NCBI GenBank assembly: GCA_030038235.1
Contig: JASHPE010000058.1
Location: 1 to 64,000, forward strand
Direction: 5' to 3'
Origin: Terriglobia bacterium
Lineage (GTDB): Bacteria > Acidobacteriota > Terriglobia > UBA7540
DNA: 64,000 bases
Both the position numbers and the translations under genes were made by a program. Position 1 is the stretch's first letter; every line of letters begins with the position of its first letter. The notes beneath the pieces were generated by a model, which saw nothing but the letters and a program-made list of their open reading frames with translations, did no database searches and was not told where the DNA came from. This document shows, in pieces, positions 9,221 through 18,551 of the stretch.

Positions 9221-9916
9221 TCAAGGCGATTCGTGCCGGCTCTGAGGCGCAGGCGCCGGTGAAGAGGGTTGCGTCACCGCCGCCGGTGGAACAGCGGGCT
9301 TCGGCTCGAGCACCTGTGTAAGCTCGGCGTTATAGTACGGAAAGAATGCCCCGCCGGGCGGCGCCACCGCGACCTTTTCCGAAAAGAACCCGGAGCCCAG
9401 GCGCGAAATCACGCGACGGAAAAGAAATCCGGGCGGCGGATTCGCCCCGCCCTGGGGATCGAAGGTCGCCTGCTCATCGCTGACCGTGACGTGATACTGG
9501 CTGATGAAGCCGGTGCTCGAAAAGGACCACAGCACAAAACCAGCTCCGGAAGGATCCGAGCTCAGGAATCCGGTACAGGTTTCGCGCAGGGCGGGAGAAG
9601 TCCGTCCCGCCGGCAAGGAGATTTCCTCGTGCACCAGCAGGAAGCGTTTGTCGAGCGTAAAGGAGACGGTCAAATGCACGTCGCCTTGCGTCGCCTTGCC
9701 GGTGGTGACGTCCGTCGTGTGCCCGGCCCAGTCGCCGATCAGCCAGTTGAGCGCCGAAAAATCAGGGCGGGCCGGCAAGGGAATGTCATAGGTGGACGGC
9801 GTCTTTTGCTTTTGACCCGCCGCGAACACAAATCCCGGGAGTAGCAGAACACACACCGCGCTGAATGACCGGCAAAGTCGCATTCGGAACCTCAAGACGC
9901 ACGAGCCGCTGAACAA
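9221..9916 (-). CDS. Hypothetical secreted protein
   Basis: N-terminal signal-like segment; 231 aa; LNWLIGDWAGH...VSFTLDKRFLLVHEEISL. Confidence 0.6.
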   Translation of the reverse strand: MFSGSCVLRFRMRLCRSFSAVCVLLLPGFVFAAGQKQKTPSTYDIPLPARPDFSALNWLIGDWAGHTTDVTTGKATQGDVHLTVSFTLDKRFLLVHEEISLPAGRTSPALRETCTGFLSSDPSGAGFVLWSFSSTGFISQYHVTVSDEQATFDPQGGANPPPGFLFRRVISRLGSGFFSEKVAVAPPGGAFFPYYNAELTQVLEPKPAVPPAAVTQPSSPAPAPQSRHESP

Positions 9917-10027
9917 CCTCGATTTACACTCCTATCATAAGACAAGCCATACGGGAAGCAGGTTGATAGATTGGTAATCGCTGATGCGCGGTCGCGCGTT
10001 TCAGCCCTATAATGTGGGGCAGGCTCA

Positions 10028-10702
10028 ATGCGAATTCTGCTGGTTGAAGACGAGCGTAGAGTGGCAAGCTTCATCGCCCGGGCTTTGCGCGAGCAGGCTT
10101 ACGCGGTCGATGTAGCCGATACCGGTGTGCGCGGGTTGGAACTGGCCTGGGATACGTCCTACGACACCATCCTGCTCGACCTCCGCTTACCGGATGTGGA
10201 TGGCTTGGCAGTCTGCCGTGAGCTGCGCCGCCGTGGTGTGAACTCTCCCGTGCTGATGCTAACCGCGCGGGGCATGGTCGAGCAGCGGGTCGAGGGGCTC
10301 GACGCCGGCGCGGACGACTACCTGACCAAGCCATTTGCCATCGCCGAACTCCTGGCGCGGGTGCGCGCGCTGGTGCGCCGCGGCCTCCAGAGAAGCGACG
10401 CCACACTGCGCGCGGGCGACCTGGAGTTGGACCGCCATCGCCGGCGGGCCCAGCGCGGCGGAGTCAACATTCCCCTCACCTCCAAGGAATTTGCCCTGCT
10501 GGAGTTGCTTCTTCTGCGAGCTCCTGAGATCGTGCCGCGTGCCGAAATCGTGGAGCACGTCTGGGACGTGCATTTCGACAGTGGCACGAATCTCGTCGAG
10601 GTATACATCAACCGGCTCCGCCAGAAGATCGATCACCATTACTCCGTCAAGCTGATTCATACCGTGCGGGGCGCCGGTTATCGGCTGGGCAGGGAAGAAT
10701 GA
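10028..10702 (+). CDS. OmpR-family response regulator
   Basis: MRILLVEDERRVASFIARALRE receiver and winged-helix C-term ...VYINRLRQKIDH...IHTVRGAGYRL. Confidence 0.94.
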   Translation: MRILLVEDERRVASFIARALREQAYAVDVADTGVRGLELAWDTSYDTILLDLRLPDVDGLAVCRELRRRGVNSPVLMLTARGMVEQRVEGLDAGADDYLTKPFAIAELLARVRALVRRGLQRSDATLRAGDLELDRHRRRAQRGGVNIPLTSKEFALLELLLLRAPEIVPRAEIVEHVWDVHFDSGTNLVEVYINRLRQKIDHHYSVKLIHTVRGAGYRLGREE

Positions 10703-12171
10703 AACGCACTCTCTCGCTCCGATCCCGCATGATGTTGCTGTTCGCCGCCGTGGTGGGCGTTTTGCTCGCCGCCTGCACCCTGGCATCGTATGCGCTGCTG
10801 GCGCATCAGGCCCGCGCTCAACTCGACAAGGAATTGCTGGAGACGGCCGCTCCCGTAGCTGCCGATCTGGCGCCGGGTCCTGAAGAGCAGGACGTGAATG
10901 AGATGAAGATCCCGAACCAGTACTTCGAGCTTCTCGATCCGACACGGCGTGTGCTGCAACACTCCGGAAATCTGGCGAAAGGCCCGTTGGAGATCGGACC
11001 GGAGCCGATCGATCCGCTGCACAACCAGTTTCGCACCCTATATGAGTCGCCCTACGGAAAGCTGCGTGTGGTGCTCGTTCCCTTTGCGCAAGCAGGAAGC
11101 ACGAGACTTCTGGTGATCGCGATGTCAACGCGGCGTGTGGACCAGGTGCTGGTCCTATATCGCGATGCCGTCTGGATTTTTCTGCCACTCAGTCTGCTCA
11201 TTACCGCACTGCTCTCCGCTTGGTATGTTGGCCGGAGTCTAAGACCACTCGCCGATCTCACAGACCGCGCGTCCGCCATGGCCGACCGGGTCACTTCCGC
11301 GGGCAGCGCCGCCGGAAAGCCCCTGTGGTCACCCTTGCCCGCCGCAATGACATCCGACGAAATCGGCCGCCTCACCCAAACGTTCAATCGTCTGGCGGAA
11401 CGCGTGGAGGCCGCGCTGACGCAGCTTCGGCAGTTTGTGACCGACGCCTCACACCAGCTCCGCACGCCCCTCACGGTGCTCCACGGTGAGACCGAGTTGG
11501 CCCTCGCCGAGCCGCGCAGCCCCGAGTCGTATCGGAACACATTGCGGCTACTGGAGGACGAACTCTCCAAGCTCAGCCGAATGGTAGAGGGGCTGTTTAC
11601 TCTCTCGATGGCCGACGCGGGACAGCTTCGCCTGGCGTGCAATCCGCTGTATCTCGATGAGGTGCTCGAGGACAGTTGCCTGCTGGTGACGCCTCTGGCC
11701 CAAGCCAGGGGAATCACCCTGGAGCGCCATCTGGTGCGTGACGTTCCCTATCGCGGTGATGAGGTGTTCCTGCGGCAGCTCTTTCTCATCTTTCTCGACA
11801 ACGCCCTGAAGTACTCGCCGCCCGAGAGCGTGATCACGGTCCAGTTGGAGAAGCAGGATGGAAAGCTGCGGGCAAGCTTCAGCGATCAAGGTCCCGGCAT
11901 AGGCCCCGAACATCTGCCGCACATTTTCAAGCGATTCTTCCGAGTGCCGCGCCTGGGTGCGGACGAGAGCCATAGCGGTGGTCTTGGCCTCGCGATCGCC
12001 GAGGCGATCGCGCACTGTCAAGGTGGGGTGATTGAATGCCAGAGCGCACCGGGCCTCGGGTCCACGTTCACGGTCACACTTCCCTTCGAGACCGGGCCTG
12101 AGCCCGGGCAGGCGCCGCCAGAGAAGACCTCTCCGGCGCGCCATACCACGGCGGCAGAGAGAGGCATCTGA
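10699..12171 (+). CDS. Sensor histidine kinase
   Basis: HAMP, DASHQLRTPLTVLHGETELAL H-box, NALKYSPP N-box, DQGPGIGPEHLPHIFKRFFR; overlaps regulator by 4 bp. Confidence 0.94.
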   Translation: MKRTLSLRSRMMLLFAAVVGVLLAACTLASYALLAHQARAQLDKELLETAAPVAADLAPGPEEQDVNEMKIPNQYFELLDPTRRVLQHSGNLAKGPLEIGPEPIDPLHNQFRTLYESPYGKLRVVLVPFAQAGSTRLLVIAMSTRRVDQVLVLYRDAVWIFLPLSLLITALLSAWYVGRSLRPLADLTDRASAMADRVTSAGSAAGKPLWSPLPAAMTSDEIGRLTQTFNRLAERVEAALTQLRQFVTDASHQLRTPLTVLHGETELALAEPRSPESYRNTLRLLEDELSKLSRMVEGLFTLSMADAGQLRLACNPLYLDEVLEDSCLLVTPLAQARGITLERHLVRDVPYRGDEVFLRQLFLIFLDNALKYSPPESVITVQLEKQDGKLRASFSDQGPGIGPEHLPHIFKRFFRVPRLGADESHSGGLGLAIAEAIAHCQGGVIECQSAPGLGSTFTVTLPFETGPEPGQAPPEKTSPARHTTAAERGI

Positions 12172-12195
12172 TTCGAGAGAAGGCCGCGAACCTGG

Positions 12196-12705
12196 TCAGC
12201 TGGGCAGCGACATGCGCAGGTTCGATTTGCTGAGGCTTTTCAGGAGTTGAGTTTCCACCAGGTCCTTGCTCCAGCCGCGAGCAAACGAAATCTCATCCAC
12301 CAGCAGGACCCAGGCCCGGTCGAACATGCGCTTTTCGCGGAAGGAAAGCGGCTTCGCTTGGCTGAGGATCAGCAGGGTCTTGAAGACTTCGGCCACCTCC
12401 AGCAACGAACCGCTGCGCATCTTTTCCGAATTCGCTTTGAAGCGATCCTTCCAGTCGTGGGCGGTTTTCATACCGCCCGAATCGAGGTACTCGAAGACGG
12501 CCGAAATCTCCCGCAGCCTGGCCACGCGCCGCAATCCCAGGTTGGCCACGTTGGTGGTGGGCACCATGACCCGAATCCCGTTGGAATTGAGCTTCAGCAT
12601 GTAGAACATTTCGTTCTGACCGGTCAAATTGCGGTGGGAAATCTGCTCGACGGTTCCTACACCCTGATTCGGATAGACAACCTTATCGCCTACCGTGAAG
12701 TGCAT
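12196..12705 (-). CDS. CarD-family transcriptional regulator
   Basis: MHFTVGDKVVYPNQGVGTVEQI...VMVPTTNVANLGLR. Confidence 0.9.
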   Translation of the reverse strand: MHFTVGDKVVYPNQGVGTVEQISHRNLTGQNEMFYMLKLNSNGIRVMVPTTNVANLGLRRVARLREISAVFEYLDSGGMKTAHDWKDRFKANSEKMRSGSLLEVAEVFKTLLILSQAKPLSFREKRMFDRAWVLLVDEISFARGWSKDLVETQLLKSLSKSNLRMSLPS

Positions 12706-12792
12706 AACCCCCCCGGCTAACAATTTGCCTGCTATGAAGCCAGAATAACGCCGGACCCGCTTTCTGTCAACCTGAAATGCATCTCACAGCCC

Positions 12793-13773
12793 TCAGATCC
12801 CCAAGTTTTCAGGCTCTTCATCCGGGCGCCCAGCGCGCCCCGTAATCGGGAACCGGATGTCGCGGCAGAAGTGATTGAACACAAGGAACATGATGGCAAT
12901 GATTACGAACACCAGGGCGCTGCCCTCTGGCCCAACGCTGCCGCCGGTCAGCCAGCGCGGGCCATGAAGCGACGAGTTCAGGAGGTGCCCCGGAACCATG
13001 GCGCCGCTGTCGGGAACTGAGTAAAGGAAGCTTTCGGAAAAATCCCAGCCGGCGTGCATGCCAATGGCAAACCAGAGGCTTCCGGTCCTCCGCAACGTCA
13101 GGCAGAAGAAGAGTCCGATCAGACCGGCACATAGCGCTCCGGCCCAGTCTTCGCCGGGATTACTGATGTGGACGGCGCCGAAAACGGCGGAGAGCACGAT
13201 CGCGGAAGGCCAGAATCCCATCCCAGTGGTAAGCGTGAACAGGGCGTAGCCACGGAAGACGTACTCTTCGGCGAAGCCAACTGCCAGGAACGAAACGCCC
13301 CAGAGAGCGGCATATTTCCCGATCGCGGCACCGGTCAAGGCTCTTGTCCCAAAATCAAACCCGTGGTCCAGATGAATCAGACCCAGCAGTGCGCTGAGCG
13401 CGAGGAAGCCCGCCAGGAGACCGGCCCAGAACCAGCGACCGAATGCGCCGCGGCCCGGCAGCCCGTAGTCGGCGAGGGATCGATGCTCGGTAAGGCGGGC
13501 CATCACCAGCGACGCTCCAAGCGCGGCGAGAAACGCGCTACCTTCGCCGGTGAGCACGCCCGGCGGATGGAATCGGCGCACCAGCGGTCCGATGGCAATG
13601 ACCAGGGCAAAGCCGATGAGGATCATGAAAGCGACGAACGCCAGCAGACGCCATCCGGCCCTGAGGCCGTTGGGGCCGAGAAAGACTCCGTGGACGGCAC
13701 TCGGTATGGGCGCGGGCGGAGGCATCGCCTCGCCGGGTTGCGGTGGATTCAAAGTCTGGCCGGGCTCATCCAT
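12793..13773 (-). CDS. CPBP family intramembrane metalloprotease
   Basis: FAEEYVFRGYALFTL motif, multiple TM segments. Confidence 0.85.
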   Translation of the reverse strand: MDEPGQTLNPPQPGEAMPPPAPIPSAVHGVFLGPNGLRAGWRLLAFVAFMILIGFALVIAIGPLVRRFHPPGVLTGEGSAFLAALGASLVMARLTEHRSLADYGLPGRGAFGRWFWAGLLAGFLALSALLGLIHLDHGFDFGTRALTGAAIGKYAALWGVSFLAVGFAEEYVFRGYALFTLTTGMGFWPSAIVLSAVFGAVHISNPGEDWAGALCAGLIGLFFCLTLRRTGSLWFAIGMHAGWDFSESFLYSVPDSGAMVPGHLLNSSLHGPRWLTGGSVGPEGSALVFVIIAIMFLVFNHFCRDIRFPITGRAGRPDEEPENLGI

Positions 13774-13792
13774 TTCCTTCTCTGCTCCTCTT

Positions 13793-13862
13793 GACGTGGC
13801 ACACTCACGCGCCCGTCAATGGCCACGGCCAAGATGGCCGTGCCACGTCAGACTGGGTCGCT
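13793..13862. repeat. Palindromic element with CACGGCCAAGATGGCCGTG core
   Basis: TTGACGTGGCAC...CACGGCCAAGATGGCCGTGCCACGTCAGACTGGGTCGCTG. Confidence 0.8.
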
Positions 13863-14000
13863 GGCGGTTCGGCGCAACATTTTGTTCCTGCACAGAGGAC
13901 TGGTAACATGATGAGGTGAGTGTCCACCGTGTGTTCGAAGACTTCAAGCCGCTTTCGCGGCGCTCGCTGCGGTGAGCGCCTGGTCCTGCACTTCCCCAGC

Positions 14001-14843
14001 ATGAAGTTCGCCTGCGCAACCGTGCTCGGCGCCATCCTTGCGACGAGTGCTGCGCCTCGTTCCGGCGCGAAATCCCAGGCTGCCAAATCCTCGCCGGGAG
14101 ACGCTCCGTCCTCATCCCCCGAGACTACTCCTGCAGCGACCAAACAGGGCAAGAGCGTTCCGCTCACCAAGGAGGGCGAAATCGGCCTCATCCGCGGACT
14201 CTCCAGCGAGGTTGCCGTGGCGAAGGTTGCGTTTCCCCGCGGCAAGCATGGCATTTACCTGGATTCGATGGGGAAGATTGACCAGGCCAAGGCAAAGCAG
14301 GAGATAAAAGAGAATGGGATTGCCATCAATCCCGGTTCCCCCATAGAGATCACCAAGGTCGTTTTCCGCGAGAATCATCTGCTGTTCGAAATAAACGGAG
14401 GCGGGAAGGGTGGAACCCATTGGTATCAGCACATCGAGGTCGGCATGGGGACCACCACCGCGCCGGTCGCCCCCACTAATCCGAACCAGGTGATGGCGAA
14501 CGGCTCGTATATCACTTTGCGATTCCAAGGCCACGTCCCCAACCTCACCGTCGACCAGGCCAAGCTGCTGCTCGCCTACGCTCTCGACTTCTCCCGCCAC
14601 TCCCCCACCGTACTCTATTCACCCTCGGTGCCGCCGCAGTTCAAGGAAGCGATCAAGAATCACAAAGTGCTGGTCGGCATGGACCACGACGCCGTCCTCT
14701 CCGCCAAGGGCCCGCCGGACCGCAAGGTCCGCGAGGATCAGCCCGACGGCACCGAGAAGGAAGACTGGATCTACGGCCTGCCGCCGCACGTGCTGTTCGT
14801 CACCTTCGACGGCGACAACGTGGTCAGCGTGAAGCAGTATTAG
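14001..14843 (+). CDS. Hypothetical secreted protein
   Basis: MKFACATVLGAILATSAAPRSGA leader; ~280 aa. Confidence 0.65.
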   Translation: MKFACATVLGAILATSAAPRSGAKSQAAKSSPGDAPSSSPETTPAATKQGKSVPLTKEGEIGLIRGLSSEVAVAKVAFPRGKHGIYLDSMGKIDQAKAKQEIKENGIAINPGSPIEITKVVFRENHLLFEINGGGKGGTHWYQHIEVGMGTTTAPVAPTNPNQVMANGSYITLRFQGHVPNLTVDQAKLLLAYALDFSRHSPTVLYSPSVPPQFKEAIKNHKVLVGMDHDAVLSAKGPPDRKVREDQPDGTEKEDWIYGLPPHVLFVTFDGDNVVSVKQY

Positions 14844-14872
14844 CCGAAGGCCCGCTCGCCGTCCGGCTGGCG

Positions 14873-17767
14873 CTACCACTGGAACTCCACCCTGGTCCGC
14901 CGGGTCGCGAATTCCTCATAGGGCGCGACAACCAGCGTCCGGAGAACTTCGAGCCCATCGGTGTAGGCGAGAGCTACAGTAACCACATTGCCGGTCTTGG
15001 GCCCGAAGGCGAGGTAGGGCTCCGGCACATAGAAATCTTTCTGGGGCCCTGCGATCACGTAGCGGCCTACAAAACGGCCGTTCAGATAGAGGAGCGCGTC
15101 GCGATCCGCCTCGATCGTGAGCTTGCGCGGAAGCGACCATCCCACGGGATCCGACTCCAGGCTGAATTCGGCGCGGCACCAGGTGAACGCGGGGACAATG
15201 CCGGCCGGCGCGCTCTCAGTCGCGGCCGGTGGGGCACTCGCAGCAGACCCTCCGGCTTGCGGTTGCTCCCAACCCTCACCCAGGAAGTGCACGTTGAGCT
15301 TCCGCCCCTCCATGATGGCGGGAAAGCGCTGCACCTGCCATTTATCCAAAACCGTACCTGACGATTCGTCCCGGCCCATACGCACGGACTGGATGCCCCT
15401 CAACTCGCCGATTTCCACATCGAAGTTGGGATTGCCGAACTGCTCATAGGCGATCTCGATTCGGTTGGCGCCGCGGCGCGCATACCGCGCCAGGGCGAAA
15501 TCGACGTTCTTGGCCGGCCGGGAAGCCTCAGGTACGAGCTTGCCGTTTACAAAGACCTTCTTGGCGTCCTTGCCGTCGTTCGCAAAGGAGGTAATGAACA
15601 TGCGCGGCTGGCCCGCGTAAGCAAACTGGGCGCGATACTTCACGTACCCATAAGGCAGCGCGCCCAGATCGTCGAGCGAACGGAGCGGTGTGGCCAGCCA
15701 CTCACCGGCACTCGTGCCAAGGCGTTCCACACCCATCAATTCGGGCTTGAGCGTCTGAGCTGGTACCGGCAGTTTGGGCACGCTGACGTGGAAGCGGCAC
15801 GTGTGCAAGTGGCGTTCGTATTGGAAGTCTGTCTGCACGCTGTCCAGCCACATGGTCTGCGGCAGCGGGGGGACCAGCCCCGCCACATCGTGCTCGCCCG
15901 GAGCGAAATCGAGCTCGGCCCAAAGCGTTTTCTTCTCGTGGCCGCTTCCTGCCGCGAGGGCCGCGTCCGTGAAGAAGGGAACGGCGACCATGTCCTTCCG
16001 TTCATCCTCCGGCAAGGCTGCACCTCCAGGTAACGCGGCAACCGGCCATTCGATGATCCAGCTCTTGAGGGCCCGCTCGCGAGGCAGGATGATCACCTGA
16101 AAATGATTCTCCACCAGCAGCATCTTTTCGGACGCCTCTACGGTCACGCCCACCACGACCGATTCGTAGTCCTGGTCCCAGTATCGGTAGGCCGTGTCGC
16201 CTTCGATCTGCGGCTCTTTCTCGGTCGCGAGACCGAACTCGATGAGCCGTCCCGGGTCATCGTAGAGGATGAGGTGCGGCCGGCTGCCCTGGCCGTATGT
16301 CAACACCTCAGCGGTGGAGTAGCGCAAAACCGTGTCACCGATGGGAATCTGCACGGGAAGCATCTTCATTTCGCGCGCGCCCAGCTCCAGGGTGCCTTCG
16401 CGCGGCACGCTGATCATGCGATGCGTGGGCGAATTGGGATCCTGGAAGCTGGCCTTATACTGCTGGACGGCATTCGCATTTTCGCGAATGAAAACGGCGC
16501 CGCTCTTCCCGTGTGCGCGTAGTGTGACGCTGACCTGGGGATTTTCGGACTTGGCTCCGTCCGCGACCAGGTCCGCACGGGCGATCACCCGTCCGAACAG
16601 CCGCAAAGAGTCTCCGATGCCGCGCGCGGCGTAGTACTTCTCCCAAAGCCCGCCGGGCTCGCGCAGAGGGGCGGCGTAATCATAGGTCGTGGTCAGGTTC
16701 TGCGCCGCCCAATCGAAATTGGTGCCGCCGAATCCCATGTAGTAGTTGAAAAAAGTCACGCCCCGCTCGATGGCCGTCTTGCTCAGCATGTTGAGCTGGG
16801 CGCCGTCCACGCCCGGCTGATCCACCGAGAGCTTGCCGCCGAATTCGCTGAACCAGCCGCCTTGCAACTCGGTGACGCCCATGGGCGCGTCCGGCTGCTC
16901 GGAGCGCAATTGGGTGAGCGCCGGGACGGTCTCGCGGGTTATGTCCCACCGCGGATAGAAATTGCAAGTGTCGACGATGCGCGCGAAGTCGGGATCCTGC
17001 CGGTCGCGGACCTGCTTCGTCCAGCAGGTGATGAGCGGAACGTCGATCCCGCCTTGCCACGCCATCTGGGCGAGCGCCTTGATGTATGCGCGCTTCTGAT
17101 CGTCCGCGAGCTTCCAGTAGTCGTACTCGTTCTCAACCTGCATCAGGATGATGGGACCGCTGTGCGTCACCTGGTGGCGCGCGATCACCGGCAGCACCTC
17201 GTTGTACCAGTGTTGCGAAGTTTGAATGCTCCCGGGGTCGTTTGAACGCAGCGGAAACTGGCGCTTGATCACCCAGCGGGGAAATCCGCCGGAATCCCAC
17301 TCCGCGCAAACGTAAGGGCCGGGCCGCGCGATCATGTAGAACCCCATGCTGGCCACCAGCTTGACGAAGTCCTCAAATTCGCTGAGGTCCACCTGGCCTT
17401 CCACGGGCTCGTGATAGTTCCAGAAGACGTAGGTTTCGATCACGTTAAAACCCGCAACCTTCAGCTTCAACAGCCGGTCGTGCCAGAGCTCGCGGGGGCA
17501 ACGCGGATAGTGGAAGCAGGCGCCGAACAGAAACGCGTCGCGGTCATTGATGGTGAAGCAATGGCTGTCATAGCGGATGAAATGCGGCTGCGGAAAATCG
17601 ACGGGCGGGACGCCGGAAGCATCGGCGCTCAGAATCGCGCGAGCTGACGGCACGAGCATCGCGCCCGATCCCAAGGTCGAACCCAGCCCGGCGACGAGCG
17701 GCGCCGAGAGCATGGATTTCAGAAAATCACGCCGCGATTCGCGGTTCTTTCGCGAAGATGTGCCCAT
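14873..17767 (-). CDS. Glycoside hydrolase family 35 (beta-galactosidase-like), Tat-type leader
   Basis: RRDFLKSMLSAP; ACFHYPRCPRELWHDRLLKLKVAGFNVIETYVFWNYHEPVEG; ARPGPYVCAEWDSGGFPRW. Confidence 0.9.
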   Translation of the reverse strand: MGTSSRKNRESRRDFLKSMLSAPLVAGLGSTLGSGAMLVPSARAILSADASGVPPVDFPQPHFIRYDSHCFTINDRDAFLFGACFHYPRCPRELWHDRLLKLKVAGFNVIETYVFWNYHEPVEGQVDLSEFEDFVKLVASMGFYMIARPGPYVCAEWDSGGFPRWVIKRQFPLRSNDPGSIQTSQHWYNEVLPVIARHQVTHSGPIILMQVENEYDYWKLADDQKRAYIKALAQMAWQGGIDVPLITCWTKQVRDRQDPDFARIVDTCNFYPRWDITRETVPALTQLRSEQPDAPMGVTELQGGWFSEFGGKLSVDQPGVDGAQLNMLSKTAIERGVTFFNYYMGFGGTNFDWAAQNLTTTYDYAAPLREPGGLWEKYYAARGIGDSLRLFGRVIARADLVADGAKSENPQVSVTLRAHGKSGAVFIRENANAVQQYKASFQDPNSPTHRMISVPREGTLELGAREMKMLPVQIPIGDTVLRYSTAEVLTYGQGSRPHLILYDDPGRLIEFGLATEKEPQIEGDTAYRYWDQDYESVVVGVTVEASEKMLLVENHFQVIILPRERALKSWIIEWPVAALPGGAALPEDERKDMVAVPFFTDAALAAGSGHEKKTLWAELDFAPGEHDVAGLVPPLPQTMWLDSVQTDFQYERHLHTCRFHVSVPKLPVPAQTLKPELMGVERLGTSAGEWLATPLRSLDDLGALPYGYVKYRAQFAYAGQPRMFITSFANDGKDAKKVFVNGKLVPEASRPAKNVDFALARYARRGANRIEIAYEQFGNPNFDVEIGELRGIQSVRMGRDESSGTVLDKWQVQRFPAIMEGRKLNVHFLGEGWEQPQAGGSAASAPPAATESAPAGIVPAFTWCRAEFSLESDPVGWSLPRKLTIEADRDALLYLNGRFVGRYVIAGPQKDFYVPEPYLAFGPKTGNVVTVALAYTDGLEVLRTLVVAPYEEFATRRTRVEFQW

Positions 17768-17811
17768 GCGTATATTCTCGCAGAACCCCGTGCCTCAAAG
17801 CGATAGGTCCC

Positions 17812-17840
17812 TTGACGTGACACGGCCATCTTGGCCGTGG
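17812..17840. repeat. CACGGCCATCTTGGCCGTG palindrome (same core, inverted)
   Basis: TTGACGTGACACGGCCATCTTGGCCGTGG. Confidence 0.75.
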
Positions 17841-18551
17841 GCATCGTGGGGCGTTGTGATGCAGGCGTGATGGCGCACGCCTCGTGGTGCACGCATCCCT
17901 GCGCGCGTTCCCCCAAAGCCGACAGCCATCGCAGGCTGGAAGCCTGCACCACAAAACCGGCCGTGACCAAGACGGCCCCGCCCGCGTTGGGTTCCAAATC
18001 CGCAATCGGACCGACATTTCCGTATCTTCCTTGTTTTCTGTAACATTCCGGCTTTCTTTGTGTTTAATCGCCCGGCGCCGGGCCTCCCCAGCTTCAACTC
18101 GCGCTCGAGGGCTCCCGGCACCAGCCGGCGCGATTGCAGGTTCAGCGCAGAACGGAACTTCCCGGCCTGGATGCGCGGCTCGGTGGATTTCACGGTGTTC
18201 AGACGACGGGTAGCGGTGCAGCGGGAGGCACGGGCGGGATCTCCGCGGAGGGACATAAGTTAACCTCCAAGCGCCGGCGAGTGTTTACCGGCCGGGCGCG
18301 AGTGGATCAATGCTGTTTATGTCGTAGCGGCGCGCGCCATCCGGCCTATTTGGGGCGGGGCGAATGAAGGTCGAGGGAACCCGGAATAATTCAGAAAACA
18401 GGATGCTTACAAGAATATCGCTTCGAACGCAGCATTTGCCGCAGGGGAGCCCGCAGAACCGCCGGCTCGCCACTTGCCACTCGTCACTGCTTTCGTCCGG
18501 CGTGTGTTATGATCGCTTTACGTCAGCATAGGGAAAACGAGCGATTTTCAG

